In this document: in pieces, positions 45,999 through 54,660 of the stretch
Layout: each line of letters starts with the position of its first letter
How positions within the stretch are numbered: the first letter of the stretch is position 1
Assembly (NCBI RefSeq): GCF_009002475.1
Contig: NZ_AP019860.1
Location: forward strand, 4,030,001 to 4,094,000
Length of the DNA: 64,000 nucleotides
Reading direction: 5' to 3'
Source of the DNA: Candidatus Uabimicrobium amorphum
GTDB taxonomy: Bacteria; Planctomycetota; Uabimicrobiia; Uabimicrobiales; Uabimicrobiaceae
Notes under the pieces: generated by a model
Told to the model about the DNA's origin: nothing
The model's database searches: none
What the model saw: the letters and a program-made list of their open reading frames with translations, nothing else
Translations under genes and position numbers: made by a program

Positions 45999-46784
45999 TC
46001 AAATAGCAAAAAATTCCTTTGCGGTATTTGTTGTGAGTTCGGCCACTTCTTCCGGAGATTTTTGTAGCGACCTCGCTAGGCTTTTTACTACATACGGAAG
46101 AAAAGAAGGTTCGTTGCGTCTGTTTTTTGGTCGTGAAGGCATGTTATGTGGTAATAAAAAAGGAGAGTCCGTTTCGACCATTAAGCGATTTTCGGGAATT
46201 TTCTTTACGATTTTCCACAAATGTTTTCCTCTTCTTACATCGCTAATCCAACCGGTAATTCCGATATAATATCCCATTTCAATGTAGTGCTCTAGCTCTT
46301 TTTCTGTTCCGGTAAAACAATGCACAACTGTTTTGGGAAGGTTTTGTTGATAATCACGTAGAATGTTGATAAACTCGTCATGAGCTTCGCGTTCATGTAA
46401 AAAAAGAGGTAGCTGTAGTTTACATGCCAATTCAATTTGCGCAGCAAACCATTTGTTTTGTAATGGACGAGGAGAAAAATCACGATTGTAATCTAAGCCA
46501 CATTCGCCGATGGCAACGACGTGTTCTTTCTGTGCCAGTTTTTCTAGCGTGGCAATGGTTTCGTTATTGCAATCTTGGGCATAATGAGGATGCACCCCAG
46601 CAGTAGAATATAAAATTCCAGGATACTTGCCAGCTATTTCTGCAGCGCGCTTACTACCATGTATGCTTGTACCAGTAATGACCATTTGTTCAACACCAGC
46701 CTGCGTAGCGCGGTTGATTACTTGTGGTAAATCTTTACTAAATCTTCGATTTGTGACGTTGATTCCTATATCAATTAGCTTCAT
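45999..46784 (-). CDS. TatD family metal-dependent hydrolase
   Basis: 261 residues with AAGGA before ATG 46784. It opens MKLIDIGINVTNRRF, the TatD-proper variant without the N-terminal HxH. Motifs AIGECGLDYNRDFSP, FLHEREAHDEF, VVHCFTGTEKELE and VETDSPFLLP line the binuclear metal site of a TIM barrel. Family members are 3'-5' exonucleases or deoxyribonucleases acting on DNA and RNA ends. Cytoplasmic. Confidence 0.92.
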   Translation of the reverse strand: MKLIDIGINVTNRRFSKDLPQVINRATQAGVEQMVITGTSIHGSKRAAEIAGKYPGILYSTAGVHPHYAQDCNNETIATLEKLAQKEHVVAIGECGLDYNRDFSPRPLQNKWFAAQIELACKLQLPLFLHEREAHDEFINILRDYQQNLPKTVVHCFTGTEKELEHYIEMGYYIGITGWISDVRRGKHLWKIVKKIPENRLMVETDSPFLLPHNMPSRPKNRRNEPSFLPYVVKSLARSLQKSPEEVAELTTNTAKEFFAI

Positions 46785-46869
46785 GATTCATCCTTGGTGA
46801 GTAGTTTTCAAAATATTAGATTTGCCTTTATCATACACTCAATAGTTCCAGAAATCTCGGAGAATTTTT

Positions 46870-47688
46870 ATGAAATATATTGTCGTTTTGTGGGTATTTA
46901 TTTATGCACTTAGTGCACAAATAAATGATTCTGTTTCATACCCTAAACGTCCAGGAGACAGGGAGTTTATTTTCGATGGAGCCGACTTGCTTTCCACAGA
47001 GCAAGAGCAACGCATGCGTCAAAAACTCGATAAATTGCTTACCGAAACAGCAATTCCCATTATCGTGGTCACCATCAAATCACTGCAAAAATACAATGCG
47101 CCGTATTACGGAGAATACGGAATGCGCGACTATGCTAAAAAATTATTTAACCACTGGGGCATAGGATATAAAAAAGTTCGCGTACAGGGAAAAAATGGAG
47201 GAAGTAAAGAAGTTTCTTGGAATAAAGGGATACTACTTCTCATCTCTGTTCAGGATCGCCAAGCGAGAATAGAACTCGGTGCTGATTACGGTTATACAAA
47301 AGATGAACAATGTCGAAAAATTATGGATCAGCATATTATTTTCTACTTTCGACAACGACAATTTTCAAAAGGTATTGAGGCGGGTGTCAACGCTTTAGAA
47401 AAAGTGGCGCGTAATGAAAAAATTCCCAATCCTCCCGTTCCCGCATCGCATTATATTTTAATCGCTCTCTTCGTTGTACTAGGAATATTTACCTTTGTAT
47501 CTCTGTCACGCCAAGGAGCCAGTGGGTGGGCATGGGTGTTTTGGGGGGCCGTATTCTCCATTTTAGGTGCTATTCTCATAGGTATTATAACTTCAAGCGG
47601 ACGAAGTGGTGGTCGAAGTAGTGGTTTCTCGGGTGGTTCATTCGGCGGTGGTTTTTCTGGTGGAGGGGGAGCTTCTGGCTCTTGGTAA
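46870..47688 (+). CDS. TPM-domain membrane protein with Gly/Ser-rich tail
   Basis: 272 residues with GGAG before ATG. A signal peptide (~1-18) is followed by a TPM domain (~35-165): FDGADLLSTEQEQRM, IPIIVVTIKSLQ, GILLLISVQDRQARIELGADYG (short: LLISVQDRQARIELG). Two membrane helices at ~195-245 precede a Gly/Ser-rich end (FSGGSFGGGFSGGGGASGSW), as in YgcG-type proteins. TPM domains occur in TLP18.3-type thylakoid proteins and bacterial membrane proteins; the exact role is unclear. It is followed by a second TPM gene one base after its stop. Confidence 0.88.
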   Translation: MKYIVVLWVFIYALSAQINDSVSYPKRPGDREFIFDGADLLSTEQEQRMRQKLDKLLTETAIPIIVVTIKSLQKYNAPYYGEYGMRDYAKKLFNHWGIGYKKVRVQGKNGGSKEVSWNKGILLLISVQDRQARIELGADYGYTKDEQCRKIMDQHIIFYFRQRQFSKGIEAGVNALEKVARNEKIPNPPVPASHYILIALFVVLGIFTFVSLSRQGASGWAWVFWGAVFSILGAILIGIITSSGRSGGRSSGFSGGSFGGGFSGGGGASGSW

Positions 47689-47689
47689 A

Positions 47690-48367
47690 ATGAACATAGA
47701 TAAATTTTTAACAAAAGAACAAAAACAACAAGTAAACAAAGCTGTTATTAAGGCAGAAAAGAAAACAAATGCCGAAATTGTACCGATCATAACAGACAGT
47801 AGCGGACAATACGATCGTGCGGAGGATGTATTTGGACTTATCTTGACGATTGTGAGTGTTTGTGTTTTATGGATATACACACAACAAACCAGTGTTGGCG
47901 AATGGGGCAAAACGCAATATCAATACAGTTTGCCACTGATTATCGCAACCATCATTGTCGCCTTTGCTGTGGGGGCATTTTTGGCCAGTCGCATATGGTT
48001 CATACGCCACCTATTCACTCCACGCTCTGAAATGAAAAGATGTGTTGCTCGCGGTGCACAGCGTGCGTTTTATGAATTTGAATTGTGGAAGACTTCTAAT
48101 AGCAATGCCGTTCTTATTTATATATCTCTATTTGAACGAATGGTGTATGTTTTGGGAGATAAGAAAATACGCAAAAAATTTCAAGACGAAGATTTCGTAG
48201 AAGTCCGCAATATTATCATCGAAAATTTACGACGCAATAAACGCAGTGAAGCTCTTTGCGATGGAATTACCAAATGCGGAGAAAAACTCAAACAGCATTT
48301 CCCAAGTAATAAAAGCAAAAAAAATCAACTGGAAGATCACTTGCGCATTTTTAAGCAAAATTTATAA
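47690..48367 (+). CDS. Second TPM-domain membrane protein
   Basis: 225 residues from ATG 47690; a longer frame inside the previous gene is unlikely. LTKEQKQQVNKAVIKAEKKT then AEIVPIITDSSG starts the TPM domain, which is split by two membrane helices (~56-75 and ~84-108), with VLIYISLFERMVYVLGDKKI continuing it. This is the usual partner of the YgcG-type gene. Start and stop codons of the pair are 1 bp apart, so they are co-translated and probably form one membrane complex. Confidence 0.85.
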   Translation: MNIDKFLTKEQKQQVNKAVIKAEKKTNAEIVPIITDSSGQYDRAEDVFGLILTIVSVCVLWIYTQQTSVGEWGKTQYQYSLPLIIATIIVAFAVGAFLASRIWFIRHLFTPRSEMKRCVARGAQRAFYEFELWKTSNSNAVLIYISLFERMVYVLGDKKIRKKFQDEDFVEVRNIIIENLRRNKRSEALCDGITKCGEKLKQHFPSNKSKKNQLEDHLRIFKQNL

Positions 48368-48374
48368 GAAAAAT

Positions 48375-48402
48375 TTGACAGGATTAATGTTAATCCTGTC
48401 AA
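48375..48402. terminator. Palindromic bidirectional terminator, copy 2
   Basis: TTGACAGGATTAA-TG-TTAATCCTGTCAA, the same arms as the palindrome at 45963. It is flanked by an A-run on one side and AAAAAA on the other. It lies between the convergent TPM and kinase-FGE genes. Confidence 0.85.
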
Positions 48403-48408
48403 AAAACG

Positions 48409-51400
48409 CTAATCAATCTCCTTCACGACACGCCATCCTAGATCTCCTGATTTGACAGAGTCTACATGCTCACGTGATACGGCATTTGAATTAACGATAT
48501 TACAGTGTACACTCGAACCACCACGCATGGTAAATTTTTCAGAAAGAGGGTCTACCCCTACCGGATTTATAAATAATCCGGCTTCGTGTTCGGAAAAATC
48601 GCGTACCACTTCCCAAACATTACCAATCATATCGTATATTCCAAAATTATTCGGGGGAAAATTACCCACATCCAAACGCGCTTGCTTGGTTTTTTTATGT
48701 ACTTCTTTCCATTCATCGAAACTTTGTAGGGGTTGCTTATACCAATAATCTAGAGCGTTACTGGCATCGATATCTACCTCATCTCCCCAATGGAAACGCT
48801 CGTGCATACCGCTGCGACATGCGTATTCCCATTGCGCTTCTGTTGGTAGGTTTACTTTTAACGCTGCACAAAAGTCTTGGATTTCTTCCCAGGTTCTATT
48901 CACTGCGGGATAATTGCTATCTTGTGTTGGTCCATCACTGATCGCCGTCCACTGTTTCACTGTAATTTCATACTGCGAAATAAAAAAGGCTTTTGGCAAC
49001 ACCACTAGGCGATCTCCTTTGCGGCCCATGTTAAATTTACCAGGAGGAACCAACACAAAAGATACACTAACTCCGTTGTAGTCGATTTTTATTTGTAGCT
49101 TTAAGTTAGACTCTTTGGCATACCAACGTTGGTAACTTGTCGCGTACTCGCGCCTTGTCGCAACAGGTAAACTTTTCCACGTTTTTTTGGTAAAGTCCAG
49201 ATAGTTATCTTTACTATTCCAACATATTTTCCAAATCTTTGTATTCCAACCTTTGGGAGAATTACCTTTTGACTTTTCTTGTTGCTTTTCCTGTTTTTCT
49301 TGTTTTTTCGGTGGCTGCTTTGCCAAAATGGAGAACTGTGTCAATTTCTTTTTCTTGGCGCGCTTAAAGGCAATTTCCGCCCAATCGTACTTTTCTTCTC
49401 GGGAAAATAAAATAGCTCCTGCATACAAAACTTCGGCATCTAATTTACTTTCAGGTATAGTTTTGTATAGAGAAAAAGTGGTAAAGTCTTCGACCTTGTG
49501 TCGACTTTTTTTAGTGGTGATAACATAGTTCTTTGTTATCTTCGCAATACGAAAACTGCGTGCATTTTTCTTTAGCGAATAAATATTCTTTTTGTTGCGC
49601 ATCGCTTTTTTCGACAAGCGATAAAATTTATCAATAAAACGCAGCTCTTCCACAATACGTTTACCTTTATCATCGAGATAATCGATTTTTTGTTGCAGTT
49701 CCTGTAGTTGTTTCAAAGCTTGTCGATACCCATACTTAGTTATTTTGTCTTCGATATTTGCGATATACTCTTCCCACTGATGTTGCCATTTTTTATTGCG
49801 TAAAATTTGTTGCGCCGCCAATACTTTATCCACCTGCTCCTGTAATTCGCGTTTTAGTGATGGAGTCGTTTGTATTTCTTCTACTACGGAGTAATCTGCT
49901 TCCTCGGTTGTTTTTTGTAACTTCTGCAAATCGTTTTCATAAGCGTTTAAAATAAGACGCTGTTCTTTTATGATAAAGAAGGTAACTGCTTCTAAATTTA
50001 CATACGTAACAAGTGACGCTTGCAATATCTCCCAACGCTCTTTACGCGTTTTATTGTGTAAATCTTTACGTATTTTTTCCATCATTTTTCGTACGTCTTG
50101 TTTTGGCGGATTTTTTTGTTGTGCCGTATTTCGAGCTTGATCTGGCTTAGGTTTCTTTTGTACAGATTTATTTTGATGTGATAACTTTAATTTACGATAT
50201 AAACGGTCATATTTAGATTGTAAATCCACAAAAATGCTGTTTTTTTCCTGCAAACGCTTTAGCGCTCTTTCATTGTTAGAGACGTAAAGATAACGATGCG
50301 GAATATCAAATGAATTTTGAGACACCACCTTTATGTTTTGTTGAAAATGTTCGCGCAATGTGTTCTCACACTGTTCTATTTCATGTATAACGTCTTCTTC
50401 CAAAGACGTATTTTCCACTTTAGAAAGCAAACGAGTCCATTTTTCCCATGCATTGAGTGGTGTTAACGTTACACTATTGCGAATCGCGCGTATCTCATCG
50501 CCGAAGTCAGGCACTGACGACGATGAAGACATTTGCACAACAAAAAAGATCACAAACACAGCACATGCCGCTGTAATCCACATCGGCAACGGCGACTTCT
50601 TGCGTTTGGTGGCACGAATACCTGTCGCCTTGGTGTGGGCAGCGCGACTGCGCACATGAGTTTTTCCCACACGCCCCTTTGCATCTATACGCGCGGTTAC
50701 TCTTTTACTACGCGTCTTATCATTTTGTTCACGAAGATGTGTAGGTGGTACTTGCTGTTCTAGAACCTCTGCCGATGATTCTTTCAGAATGCGCGCCAAC
50801 TCTTGGGCTATAATTTTGGTTCTTTGTGGCCGTTGCTCTTTTTTCTTTTTGATGCACTGTAGACAGATTTTTTCTAAGGCAACAGGGATATTGGCACCCA
50901 TTTTTCGCGGAGATACCGGATTTGCCGTTGCGATCTGAATCATAATCTCGCGTAGCCCTTGCCCTGTAACAACAGGTCTTCCAGTAATAATTTTGTATAG
51001 TATACAACCTAGAGCATAGATATCCGTCAAATGATCAATATCTTTTGCCCCTTCGGCTTGCTCTGGCGACATGTAGCGCAAAGTTCCCATCACTTGTCCT
51101 GTTTGTGACAAATCATTATTCCCCTTGCCTTTTGCCAGTCCAAAATCCATAATTTTAGGCTCTAATTTTTTGTCGATCATTATGTTGCATGGCTTTAAAT
51201 CACGATGAATAATATTGCGTTTGTGCACAAAGTGCATCGCGTTGGCCACCTTTGCCATAATTTTTAGAGCACCTTCTAACGTAAGTGTCTTTTCTTCAAA
51301 CATTTGCTTTAAAGTTTTTCCACTTACATACTCCATAACAAAAAAAAGATTTCCCTTATCTTCATCTATATCATAGGAACACACTATATTAGGATGCTGT

Positions 51401-51618
51401 AGCTGTGCTAGAGTTCGCGCTTCGCGATGAAATCTTGTCACTGTTTCCTTATCGCTGCAACCATGAATAAATTTGATCGCCACAGAGCGATCCATTTTTG
51501 TATCGCGCGCTTTATAAACAGCTCCCATTCCACCACGACCAAGTTCTTTTATAATTTGGTAGCGCCCCAAGAGTACCTTCGGTGTGCTTTCATCACTGGT
51601 GTTAAAATGTACATTCAT
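48409..51618 (-). CDS. Ser/Thr protein kinase fused to formylglycine-generating-enzyme (SUMF1-like) domain
   Basis: 1,069 residues from ATG 51618 (GTG 51630 is an alternative). The kinase domain (~20-280) has GRGGMGAVYKA, VAIK lysine at ~49, HRDLKPCN, DFG and MSPEQ. A basic stretch and a membrane helix (~348-367) are followed by ~450 residues of helical and coiled-coil sequence. The C-terminal FGE-sulfatase domain (~845-1065) shows FFISQYEITVKQW, LPTEAQWEYACRSG, NNFGIYDMIGNVWE and MRGGSS. Such domains in kinases are usually thought to act as C-type-lectin-like binding modules rather than as active oxidases; activity here is untested. Kinase-FGE fusions are known from bacteria. Confidence 0.92.
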   Translation of the reverse strand: MNVHFNTSDESTPKVLLGRYQIIKELGRGGMGAVYKARDTKMDRSVAIKFIHGCSDKETVTRFHREARTLAQLQHPNIVCSYDIDEDKGNLFFVMEYVSGKTLKQMFEEKTLTLEGALKIMAKVANAMHFVHKRNIIHRDLKPCNIMIDKKLEPKIMDFGLAKGKGNNDLSQTGQVMGTLRYMSPEQAEGAKDIDHLTDIYALGCILYKIITGRPVVTGQGLREIMIQIATANPVSPRKMGANIPVALEKICLQCIKKKKEQRPQRTKIIAQELARILKESSAEVLEQQVPPTHLREQNDKTRSKRVTARIDAKGRVGKTHVRSRAAHTKATGIRATKRKKSPLPMWITAACAVFVIFFVVQMSSSSSVPDFGDEIRAIRNSVTLTPLNAWEKWTRLLSKVENTSLEEDVIHEIEQCENTLREHFQQNIKVVSQNSFDIPHRYLYVSNNERALKRLQEKNSIFVDLQSKYDRLYRKLKLSHQNKSVQKKPKPDQARNTAQQKNPPKQDVRKMMEKIRKDLHNKTRKERWEILQASLVTYVNLEAVTFFIIKEQRLILNAYENDLQKLQKTTEEADYSVVEEIQTTPSLKRELQEQVDKVLAAQQILRNKKWQHQWEEYIANIEDKITKYGYRQALKQLQELQQKIDYLDDKGKRIVEELRFIDKFYRLSKKAMRNKKNIYSLKKNARSFRIAKITKNYVITTKKSRHKVEDFTTFSLYKTIPESKLDAEVLYAGAILFSREEKYDWAEIAFKRAKKKKLTQFSILAKQPPKKQEKQEKQQEKSKGNSPKGWNTKIWKICWNSKDNYLDFTKKTWKSLPVATRREYATSYQRWYAKESNLKLQIKIDYNGVSVSFVLVPPGKFNMGRKGDRLVVLPKAFFISQYEITVKQWTAISDGPTQDSNYPAVNRTWEEIQDFCAALKVNLPTEAQWEYACRSGMHERFHWGDEVDIDASNALDYWYKQPLQSFDEWKEVHKKTKQARLDVGNFPPNNFGIYDMIGNVWEVVRDFSEHEAGLFINPVGVDPLSEKFTMRGGSSVHCNIVNSNAVSREHVDSVKSGDLGWRVVKEID

Positions 51619-51651
51619 AGCTTTTTCCACAAAATAGATAAATTATTATCA

Positions 51652-51680
51652 CTTCAAGCCTTTTTTACAAAGGCTTGAAG
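51652..51680. terminator. Hairpin between the Opu-type permease and kinase genes
   Basis: Perfect 11 bp stem CTTCAAGCCTT / AAGGCTTGAAG with a 7-base T/A-rich loop. It lies downstream of the minus-strand ABC operon and may end it, although no T-run follows. Confidence 0.6.
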
Positions 51681-51694
51681 CTGTAGGTAGCACT

Positions 51695-53191
51695 CTAATT
51701 TGACAATTCTCTTTGAATTTTTAACCCTTGTGGTTCAATCCACTTTTCAACACGTGACAATAAAAAATCGACAAAGATTGCCAAAGCCGCAGCGGGAATA
51801 GTACCACATAGTATGAGATAGTTATCATTGAGATTAATACCTGTCAAGATAAACTCTCCCAAACCACCACCCCCGATAAAAGCTGCTAATGTTGCCGTTC
51901 CTACGCAGATTACCGTTGCTGTTCTGACACCAGCCATAACAATTGTTGTCGACAGAGGAATTTCCAACATGGTGAGAATTTGCATATTGGTCATTCCCAT
52001 GGCTCTTGCCGCTTCAATCAACTCGGGGTCTACAGAGATAATACCGGTATAGGCATTGCGAATAATTGGTAGAAGTGCATAAAGTGTCAAAGCGATAATT
52101 GATGGTACAACACCAATACCAAAAATGGGCACCATGATCGCCAGAATTGCTAAGCTAGGTATGGTTTGCATAACACCTGTCGTTCCCAAAACAAGAGGGG
52201 CAAAAGAGCGATATTTACCGATAAAAATTCCCAATGGCACACCAATGAGAATCGCTAAAATGGTACTGATACCAACGAGAAGTAAATGTTGCCGTGTTAG
52301 CTTTGTCATTTGGCTTTCTCGTTCTTTTTTAACGCTATCCTCTTTAATTAAACCTTCTACTTTTAAAAATTCATACGCCACATCGTAGAAGTCTTCTTTC
52401 TTGATTTCTACGCGATAATTGAGCTTTGTCATTTTCTCGTCGTTGAGTCTTCCCGCTAATGTATTAAACAGCGGCTCTAGTTCGGGGTATTTGCGCAATG
52501 TTTTCCCATAGACAAGAGGGGCAGCAAAATATGGAGGAAAAAAGTTCTTATCATCGCGTAAAGCTTTCAAGTTATACTTTACCAATTTTCCATCTGTACT
52601 AAAAGCACTTGTGCAATCCACTGTTTTCTCTGAAATCGCTTTATAGGCAAGGCTGTGTTCCATTGTCGTCACATTAGGTAAATCAAGTCCATAGAATTTA
52701 CACATTGCGTAAAAACCATCCTCGCGGTGCATGAATTCGTGATTAAGCGCCAACTTAATTTTATCTTGAACGGTCACCAACTCGGAAACGGTGTTTATCG
52801 ACCACTCTTTATTGACAACAATAACATAAGTATTATTAAATCCGAGTGGTGGCATCCAGTGCAAATCATATGTATCTGCGAACTGTTTTTTTAACGTTTT
52901 GTAAACGACATCAGCGCTTGCTCTGTTTTTTTTCTTTAGGACTACATTCCACGCTGTACCTGTGTACTCACAATAAACATCCAAGGCCCCTGAGTTAAGA
53001 GCTTCAAAACAAATTTTTGTTCCTCCCATCCACAGGTTGCGCTCTACTTTCAGTGACGTGTTTTGTTCAATAAGAATACTAATCATTTCTCCAAGTAAAC
53101 GCGACTCAGGAAAAACTTTACTTCCCACCTTGATCGTATTATTGGCATATAAAGATATCAGTAAAGCGAGAACAATAGCTATTTTTTTCAT
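51695..53191 (-). CDS. Glycine betaine/choline-type ABC transporter: binding protein-permease fusion
   Basis: About 498 residues from ATG 53191, with AGGAA upstream. A signal (~1-17) is followed by an OpuAC/ProX-like substrate-binding domain (~18-290): KVGSKVFPESRLLGEM, then GALDVYCEYTGTAW. The permease (~300-495) has about five to six helices and the coupling loop ELIEAARAMGMTNMQILTMLEIP. The order, binding domain first and permease second, differs from stand-alone OpuC/ProXWV sets and makes this a self-contained importer subunit. The ATPase gene ends 9 bp upstream. Likely substrates are quaternary ammonium osmolytes (family inference). Confidence 0.88.
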   Translation of the reverse strand: MKKIAIVLALLISLYANNTIKVGSKVFPESRLLGEMISILIEQNTSLKVERNLWMGGTKICFEALNSGALDVYCEYTGTAWNVVLKKKNRASADVVYKTLKKQFADTYDLHWMPPLGFNNTYVIVVNKEWSINTVSELVTVQDKIKLALNHEFMHREDGFYAMCKFYGLDLPNVTTMEHSLAYKAISEKTVDCTSAFSTDGKLVKYNLKALRDDKNFFPPYFAAPLVYGKTLRKYPELEPLFNTLAGRLNDEKMTKLNYRVEIKKEDFYDVAYEFLKVEGLIKEDSVKKERESQMTKLTRQHLLLVGISTILAILIGVPLGIFIGKYRSFAPLVLGTTGVMQTIPSLAILAIMVPIFGIGVVPSIIALTLYALLPIIRNAYTGIISVDPELIEAARAMGMTNMQILTMLEIPLSTTIVMAGVRTATVICVGTATLAAFIGGGGLGEFILTGINLNDNYLILCGTIPAAALAIFVDFLLSRVEKWIEPQGLKIQRELSN

Positions 53192-53200
53192 CACACATTC

Positions 53201-53923
53201 CTATTCGTGGCTTTGTAAAAATTTTTCAACAAACTCTGTCGCGGGACTATTTTTGATATTCTCTGGTGTATCGTATTGCTCCATTTTCCCTTTGTCCATA
53301 ATCATTATTTTATCAGCGAGAAGGAAAGCCTCTTCTAAATCATGGGTAACAAACAAAATGGTTTTCTCAAACTTTTCTTTTAATTCGATACATTTTTCCT
53401 GCAATTGTTTTCGCGTAACAGGATCTAGCGCAGAGAAAGGCTCATCCATTAAAATAACAGGTGGATCTGCGGCAAACGCCCGTGCGATTCCCACTCTTTG
53501 TCTCTGTCCACCGCTAAGTTGTGCAGGAAAGCGATCGCGATATTCTCCAGGATCAAGGTTCACTAAATCGAGAAGTTCATCCACACGTTGTTGAATTTTT
53601 GCATTAGGCCACCCTAAAAGAGAGGGAACAAGTGCAATATTGCGTTTTACTGTCCAATGCGGGAAAAGACCGCCACGCTGCATTACGTAACCCATTTCGC
53701 GACGCACATCAATCACGTTTTGTTGTAGAATATTTTCTCCGGAAAGTAAGATTTCTCCGCTTGTGGGTTCAATTAAACGATTGAGCATTTTCAATGTAGT
53801 GGTTTTACCACAACCACTGGTTCCGATAAAACACAATGTTTCACCGCGTTCCACAGTAAAATTCAAGTCACTTACTGCAACAAAATCATCGTACATTTTG
53901 CCTAAGTTTTTTACAGTAATCAT
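53201..53923 (-). CDS. ABC transporter ATPase, glycine betaine/choline type
   Basis: 240 residues from ATG 53923; a longer frame overlaps the macro-domain gene and lacks support. Walker A GTSGCGKTT, signature LSGGQRQRVGIARA, Walker B VILMDEPFSALD and the switch His in FVTHDLEEA are all intact. KMLNRLIEPTSGEILLSGE, with the typical NRL, identifies the OpuBA/OpuCA/ProV class. There are no C-terminal CBS domains, so ionic-strength sensing as in OpuA is not expected. Operon partner of the fusion permease downstream. Confidence 0.9.
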   Translation of the reverse strand: MITVKNLGKMYDDFVAVSDLNFTVERGETLCFIGTSGCGKTTTLKMLNRLIEPTSGEILLSGENILQQNVIDVRREMGYVMQRGGLFPHWTVKRNIALVPSLLGWPNAKIQQRVDELLDLVNLDPGEYRDRFPAQLSGGQRQRVGIARAFAADPPVILMDEPFSALDPVTRKQLQEKCIELKEKFEKTILFVTHDLEEAFLLADKIMIMDKGKMEQYDTPENIKNSPATEFVEKFLQSHE

Positions 53924-53949
53924 TATTTTTCTTTCGTTGTTGATTCGAC

Positions 53950-54546
53950 CTATTTCAAGAGATACATATGTCCCTCGACAGCCCAAGCTAGGCCACCATG
54001 TATTTCATTCTCTTCCAAAACAATATTGGCATAAGCTGCGTACATTTGGCGTGCTGCGCGTTCTGCGGGCATGCGTCCTTCACCTGTTCCCAAACCAGGG
54101 CATAACACACTATTTATTTTTGAATTACTGGAACGATTGAAGTCGCGAATTGCGATTAAAATGGCGCGAAACGCCAGGTAAGTATTTACGGTTTGTGAAA
54201 CATCCATTGGTACGCGCATAGTTGGCGCGCTAATGAGGTAAGGTATGTCAATGCGATCTGTAGCAACGATGGTAGCTTGGCCTACGGCAAGTTCACCATC
54301 ATATTTTTTTTCTAAATGAAGGCGTAGTTTTTTTTCTAAATCCCATCCAAAATGTTGGCTATACTGTAAATCTAAACCGCCATCCATATAGCCAAAACTA
54401 TTTGCAGGACTTACAATGGCATCTGCAGTACTAGCAAGAATATTGCCATAAGAAATCTTTACATTGCGAAACTCACTAAAAAAGTTTTCCCATGCCACGA
54501 TTAAATCAGAATCGATTGCTTTGAGGGTTATTTTTACGTTATCCAT
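53950..54546 (-). CDS. Macro-domain (ADP-ribose-binding) protein
   Basis: 198 residues. AFFSEFRNVKISYGNIL-type opening is seen as NVKISYGNILASTADAIVSP. ANSFGYMDGGLDLQYS is the Asn/Gly-rich ligand loop, and CPGLGTGEGRMPAERAARQM the second phosphate-binding loop. Macro domains bind or hydrolyse ADP-ribose derivatives; this branch resembles proteins annotated as phage-tail or Appr-1''-p processing. Hydrolysis or binding cannot be separated by eye. The Shine-Dalgarno AGGAGA lies inside a long hairpin directly before the ATG. It is followed 26 bp later by the ABC ATPase gene. Confidence 0.9.
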   Translation of the reverse strand: MDNVKITLKAIDSDLIVAWENFFSEFRNVKISYGNILASTADAIVSPANSFGYMDGGLDLQYSQHFGWDLEKKLRLHLEKKYDGELAVGQATIVATDRIDIPYLISAPTMRVPMDVSQTVNTYLAFRAILIAIRDFNRSSNSKINSVLCPGLGTGEGRMPAERAARQMYAAYANIVLEENEIHGGLAWAVEGHMYLLK

Positions 54547-54618
54547 TTTATCTCCTATGATTTGTAAAAGTGTTCAACACTCTTACACTTTCATTGTAAC
54601 AAAATCATAGGAGATAAA
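54547..54618 (-). promoter_or_regulatory. RBS-sequestering stem-loop before the macro-domain gene
   Basis: On the minus strand the leader folds into a 17 bp perfect stem, with arms at 54602-54618 and 54547-54563 (TTTATCTCCTATGATTT and its complement). It continues into an inner stem GTAAAAGTGTT / AACACTCTTAC (54564-54586, 10 of 11 pairs). The 3' arm contains AGGAGA and ends at the ATG (54546), so the ribosome site is fully paired. No T-run follows, so a terminator is less likely than a translational switch (inference). Confidence 0.7.
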
Positions 54619-54660
54619 CAAATTATAATCTCAGGCCCGTTAAATAAGACTTACAGAAAT

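Noticed and set aside
53037..53594. 185-residue plus-strand open frame
   Set aside because: Antisense to the ABC ATPase and fused permease genes; Ser-rich complement, no family match.
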